Positions 6,348 through 7,592 of a stretch of 7,592 bases of DNA are shown piece by piece. This stretch comes from Acidimicrobiia bacterium. Lineage in GTDB: Bacteria > Actinomycetota > Acidimicrobiia > Spongiisociales > ZC4RG35. Made by a program: the position numbers and the translations under genes. Below the pieces are notes generated by a model. The model was not told the DNA's origin, did no database searches, and was given only the letters and a program-made list of their open reading frames with translations. The stretch spans positions 1-7,592 of the forward strand of contig JAOUGY010000176.1 in NCBI GenBank assembly GCA_029865445.1, in the 5' to 3' direction. The first letter of the stretch is position 1; each line of letters begins with the position of its first letter.

Positions 6348-7340
6348 ATGTCCGAACTCAACGACCTCGTAGACCTCCCTCACATCTGGGACCGAATGGC
6401 CAGGGTAGAGGAGCGCCTGTTCGAGGTCACGGACTCCGACCACAGGTACCTCACCGAGATCGCTCAGCATCTGTTGGCGGCAGGCGGGAAGCGATATCGA
6501 CCGTTGCTGGCCCTGCTCAGCGCCGAATTCGGTCCGGAACCCGACCTTCGCCCCGTCGAAGCCGGGGTCGCCGTCGAGTTGATCCACGTGGGCAGTCTCT
6601 ATCACGACGACGTCATCGACGAGGCCGACACCCGCCGCGGGGCGTCCAGCGTGAACGCCAACTGGAGCAACACCGTTGCGATCCTGGCCGGGGACTTCCT
6701 CATGGCGCGCGCCTCCGAGACGGCGGCAACCCACCTCGACCAGGAATCGGTGCGAATCCTCGCTGCCACGTATGCCGAATTGGTCGAAGGCCAAACACGA
6801 GAGCTGGCTCTCGACTACGACCTCGACCACGGCATCGCCGACTACGAACGGGTCATCTATCAGAAGACGGCCAGCCTCATCCGAACGTCCGCGCGGCTCG
6901 GCGCCAAGGCCAGCGGAGCCGACGATCACACGGTCGAGGCGGTCAGCGACTGGGCGGCCGAAGTCGGGATGGTATTCCAGATCGCCGACGACGTGCTGGA
7001 TCTGGTGGCGACCTCAGAGGTGTTGGGAAAACCCGCCGGGTCCGACATTCGCGAGGGCAAGTTCACCATGCCGGTCCTGAGGGCCCTCGAGGGGCCTGAG
7101 CGGGACCGAGTCAAGAAACTCCTCGGTCAGGCACGCCCATACGGGGACGACGCAGTGGATGAGATCATCGAGATCGTGCGGTCCGGCGGATACGCCAACG
7201 AGGCCCTCGACGCAGCTCGACGGCGCCTGGCACGTGCATCCGACGCCCTCTCCACCCTTCCCGATGGTCCGGCTCGATCGGTTCTGACCCAGTTGGGGGC
7301 ATATCTGGTGGACCGGGTGGCGTCGATCGAGACTGCCTGA
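6348..7340 (+). CDS. Long-chain polyprenyl diphosphate synthase
   Basis: This 330-residue all-trans prenyltransferase joins isopentenyl diphosphate units onto an allylic primer in the cytosol. Motifs in order: GGKRYRP (46-52), which binds IPP; the first Asp-rich motif DDVID (87-91) followed by the Arg pair 96-97; KT (173-174); the second Asp-rich motif DDVLD (214-218); and GKPAGSDIREGKFTMP (227-242). The residues just before the first Asp motif are small or medium (GSLYH), with no bulky aromatic at position -5. This resembles the medium- to long-chain enzymes (IspB, HepT, GrcC type) more than short-chain FPP or GGPP synthases. The likely job is the menaquinone side chain, but product length cannot be read reliably from sequence. 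It is transcribed away from clpC. The HPt gene lies 48 bp downstream on the same strand. Confidence 0.92.
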   Translation: MSELNDLVDLPHIWDRMARVEERLFEVTDSDHRYLTEIAQHLLAAGGKRYRPLLALLSAEFGPEPDLRPVEAGVAVELIHVGSLYHDDVIDEADTRRGASSVNANWSNTVAILAGDFLMARASETAATHLDQESVRILAATYAELVEGQTRELALDYDLDHGIADYERVIYQKTASLIRTSARLGAKASGADDHTVEAVSDWAAEVGMVFQIADDVLDLVATSEVLGKPAGSDIREGKFTMPVLRALEGPERDRVKKLLGQARPYGDDAVDEIIEIVRSGGYANEALDAARRRLARASDALSTLPDGPARSVLTQLGAYLVDRVASIETA

Positions 7341-7388
7341 CAGAAACGCCTTCACATCTCCCCAGTTCGCGCCGAAGTAATCCGCGAA

Positions 7389-7592
7389 ATGGACCCGCTC
7401 GACGATTTCTTCAGACAAGCCGTCGACGGACTCAGCCTCGAACTCGACGAAGCCCTGTCCAAATGGCAGGCGACGAGCGACGACGCCGACGTCCGTCGGC
7501 TGTGCCATTCGATCAAGGGATCGGGTGGGTCGTTTGGATTCCCTCTCGTCTCGGTGCTGGCCGCCGCCGCCGAGAAGGCTGCACCGGAGGAG
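7389..7592 (+). CDS. HPt (histidine phosphotransfer) domain protein, 5' part
   Basis: An open frame begins at ATG 7389 and runs 68 codons to the window edge. The translation starts MDPLDDFFRQ and contains RLCHSIKGSGGSFGF (37-51), which matches the HPt signature H-S/T-hydrophobic-KG-S-x-G. His40 is the probable phospho-accepting residue and Lys43-Gly44 the conserved pair after it. Such domains relay phosphate from a sensor kinase's receiver to a response regulator, as single proteins or at the N-terminus of larger CheA-like or hybrid proteins; the visible part cannot tell which. ATG 7389 is the only standard start after the in-frame TGA of the synthase. It has no clear Shine-Dalgarno site. The 48-bp gap shows no terminator, so it may share the synthase transcript. 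Confidence 0.8.
   Translation, partial: MDPLDDFFRQAVDGLSLELDEALSKWQATSDDADVRRLCHSIKGSGGSFGFPLVSVLAAAAEKAAPEE

Noticed and set aside
6099..6929. A 276-codon minus-strand frame overlapping the clpC start and the prenyl synthase
   Set aside because: It lies antisense to the prenyl synthase motifs and covers the divergent promoter region, and its translation resembles no family.

Overview
The window is G+C-rich with dense coding and strong G/C preference at third codon positions. The gene types (an S8 protease with a Trp-rich pentapeptide tail, an actinobacterial-type ClpC, a membrane-anchored cupredoxin-multicopper oxidase) suggest a high-GC actinobacterium, perhaps an Acidimicrobiia-like or other deep-branching lineage. 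The lineage is an inference from gene character only; no rRNA or tRNA is present to confirm it.

Layout from left to right: the last 26 codons of an unrecognised plus-strand gene (1-81); a 110-bp leader with imperfect dyads that resemble DosR boxes; a membrane-anchored three-cupredoxin multicopper oxidase (192-1571) closed by a hairpin terminator; a 196-bp gap with an 11-bp direct repeat; a secreted subtilisin-family protease (1768-3564) whose C-terminus is a Trp-every-fifth-residue array; and a perfect 12-bp hairpin (3588-3616) between convergent genes. Then comes clpC on the minus strand (6135-3637), starting at TTG behind a perfect AGGAGG; a divergent 212-bp promoter region; a plus-strand long-chain polyprenyl diphosphate synthase (6348-7340), apparently leaderless; and the start of a histidine-phosphotransfer (HPt) protein (7389 onward) that runs off the window.

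The genes look like separate transcription units rather than one pathway. The oxidase and the protease act outside the membrane and are each bounded by their own terminator. ClpC is the cytosolic Hsp100 unfoldase that feeds ClpP. The prenyl synthase most likely makes the side chain of menaquinone or a similar lipid. The synthase and the HPt gene lie 48 bp apart on the same strand and may be cotranscribed.

I do not see a clearly new multi-gene system, mobile element, CRISPR array or prophage. The points most worth a second look are the protease's pentapeptide array, which shows signs of recent repeat expansion; the extra N-terminal copper domain and altered T1 copper loop of the oxidase; and the DosR-like dyads upstream of the oxidase.
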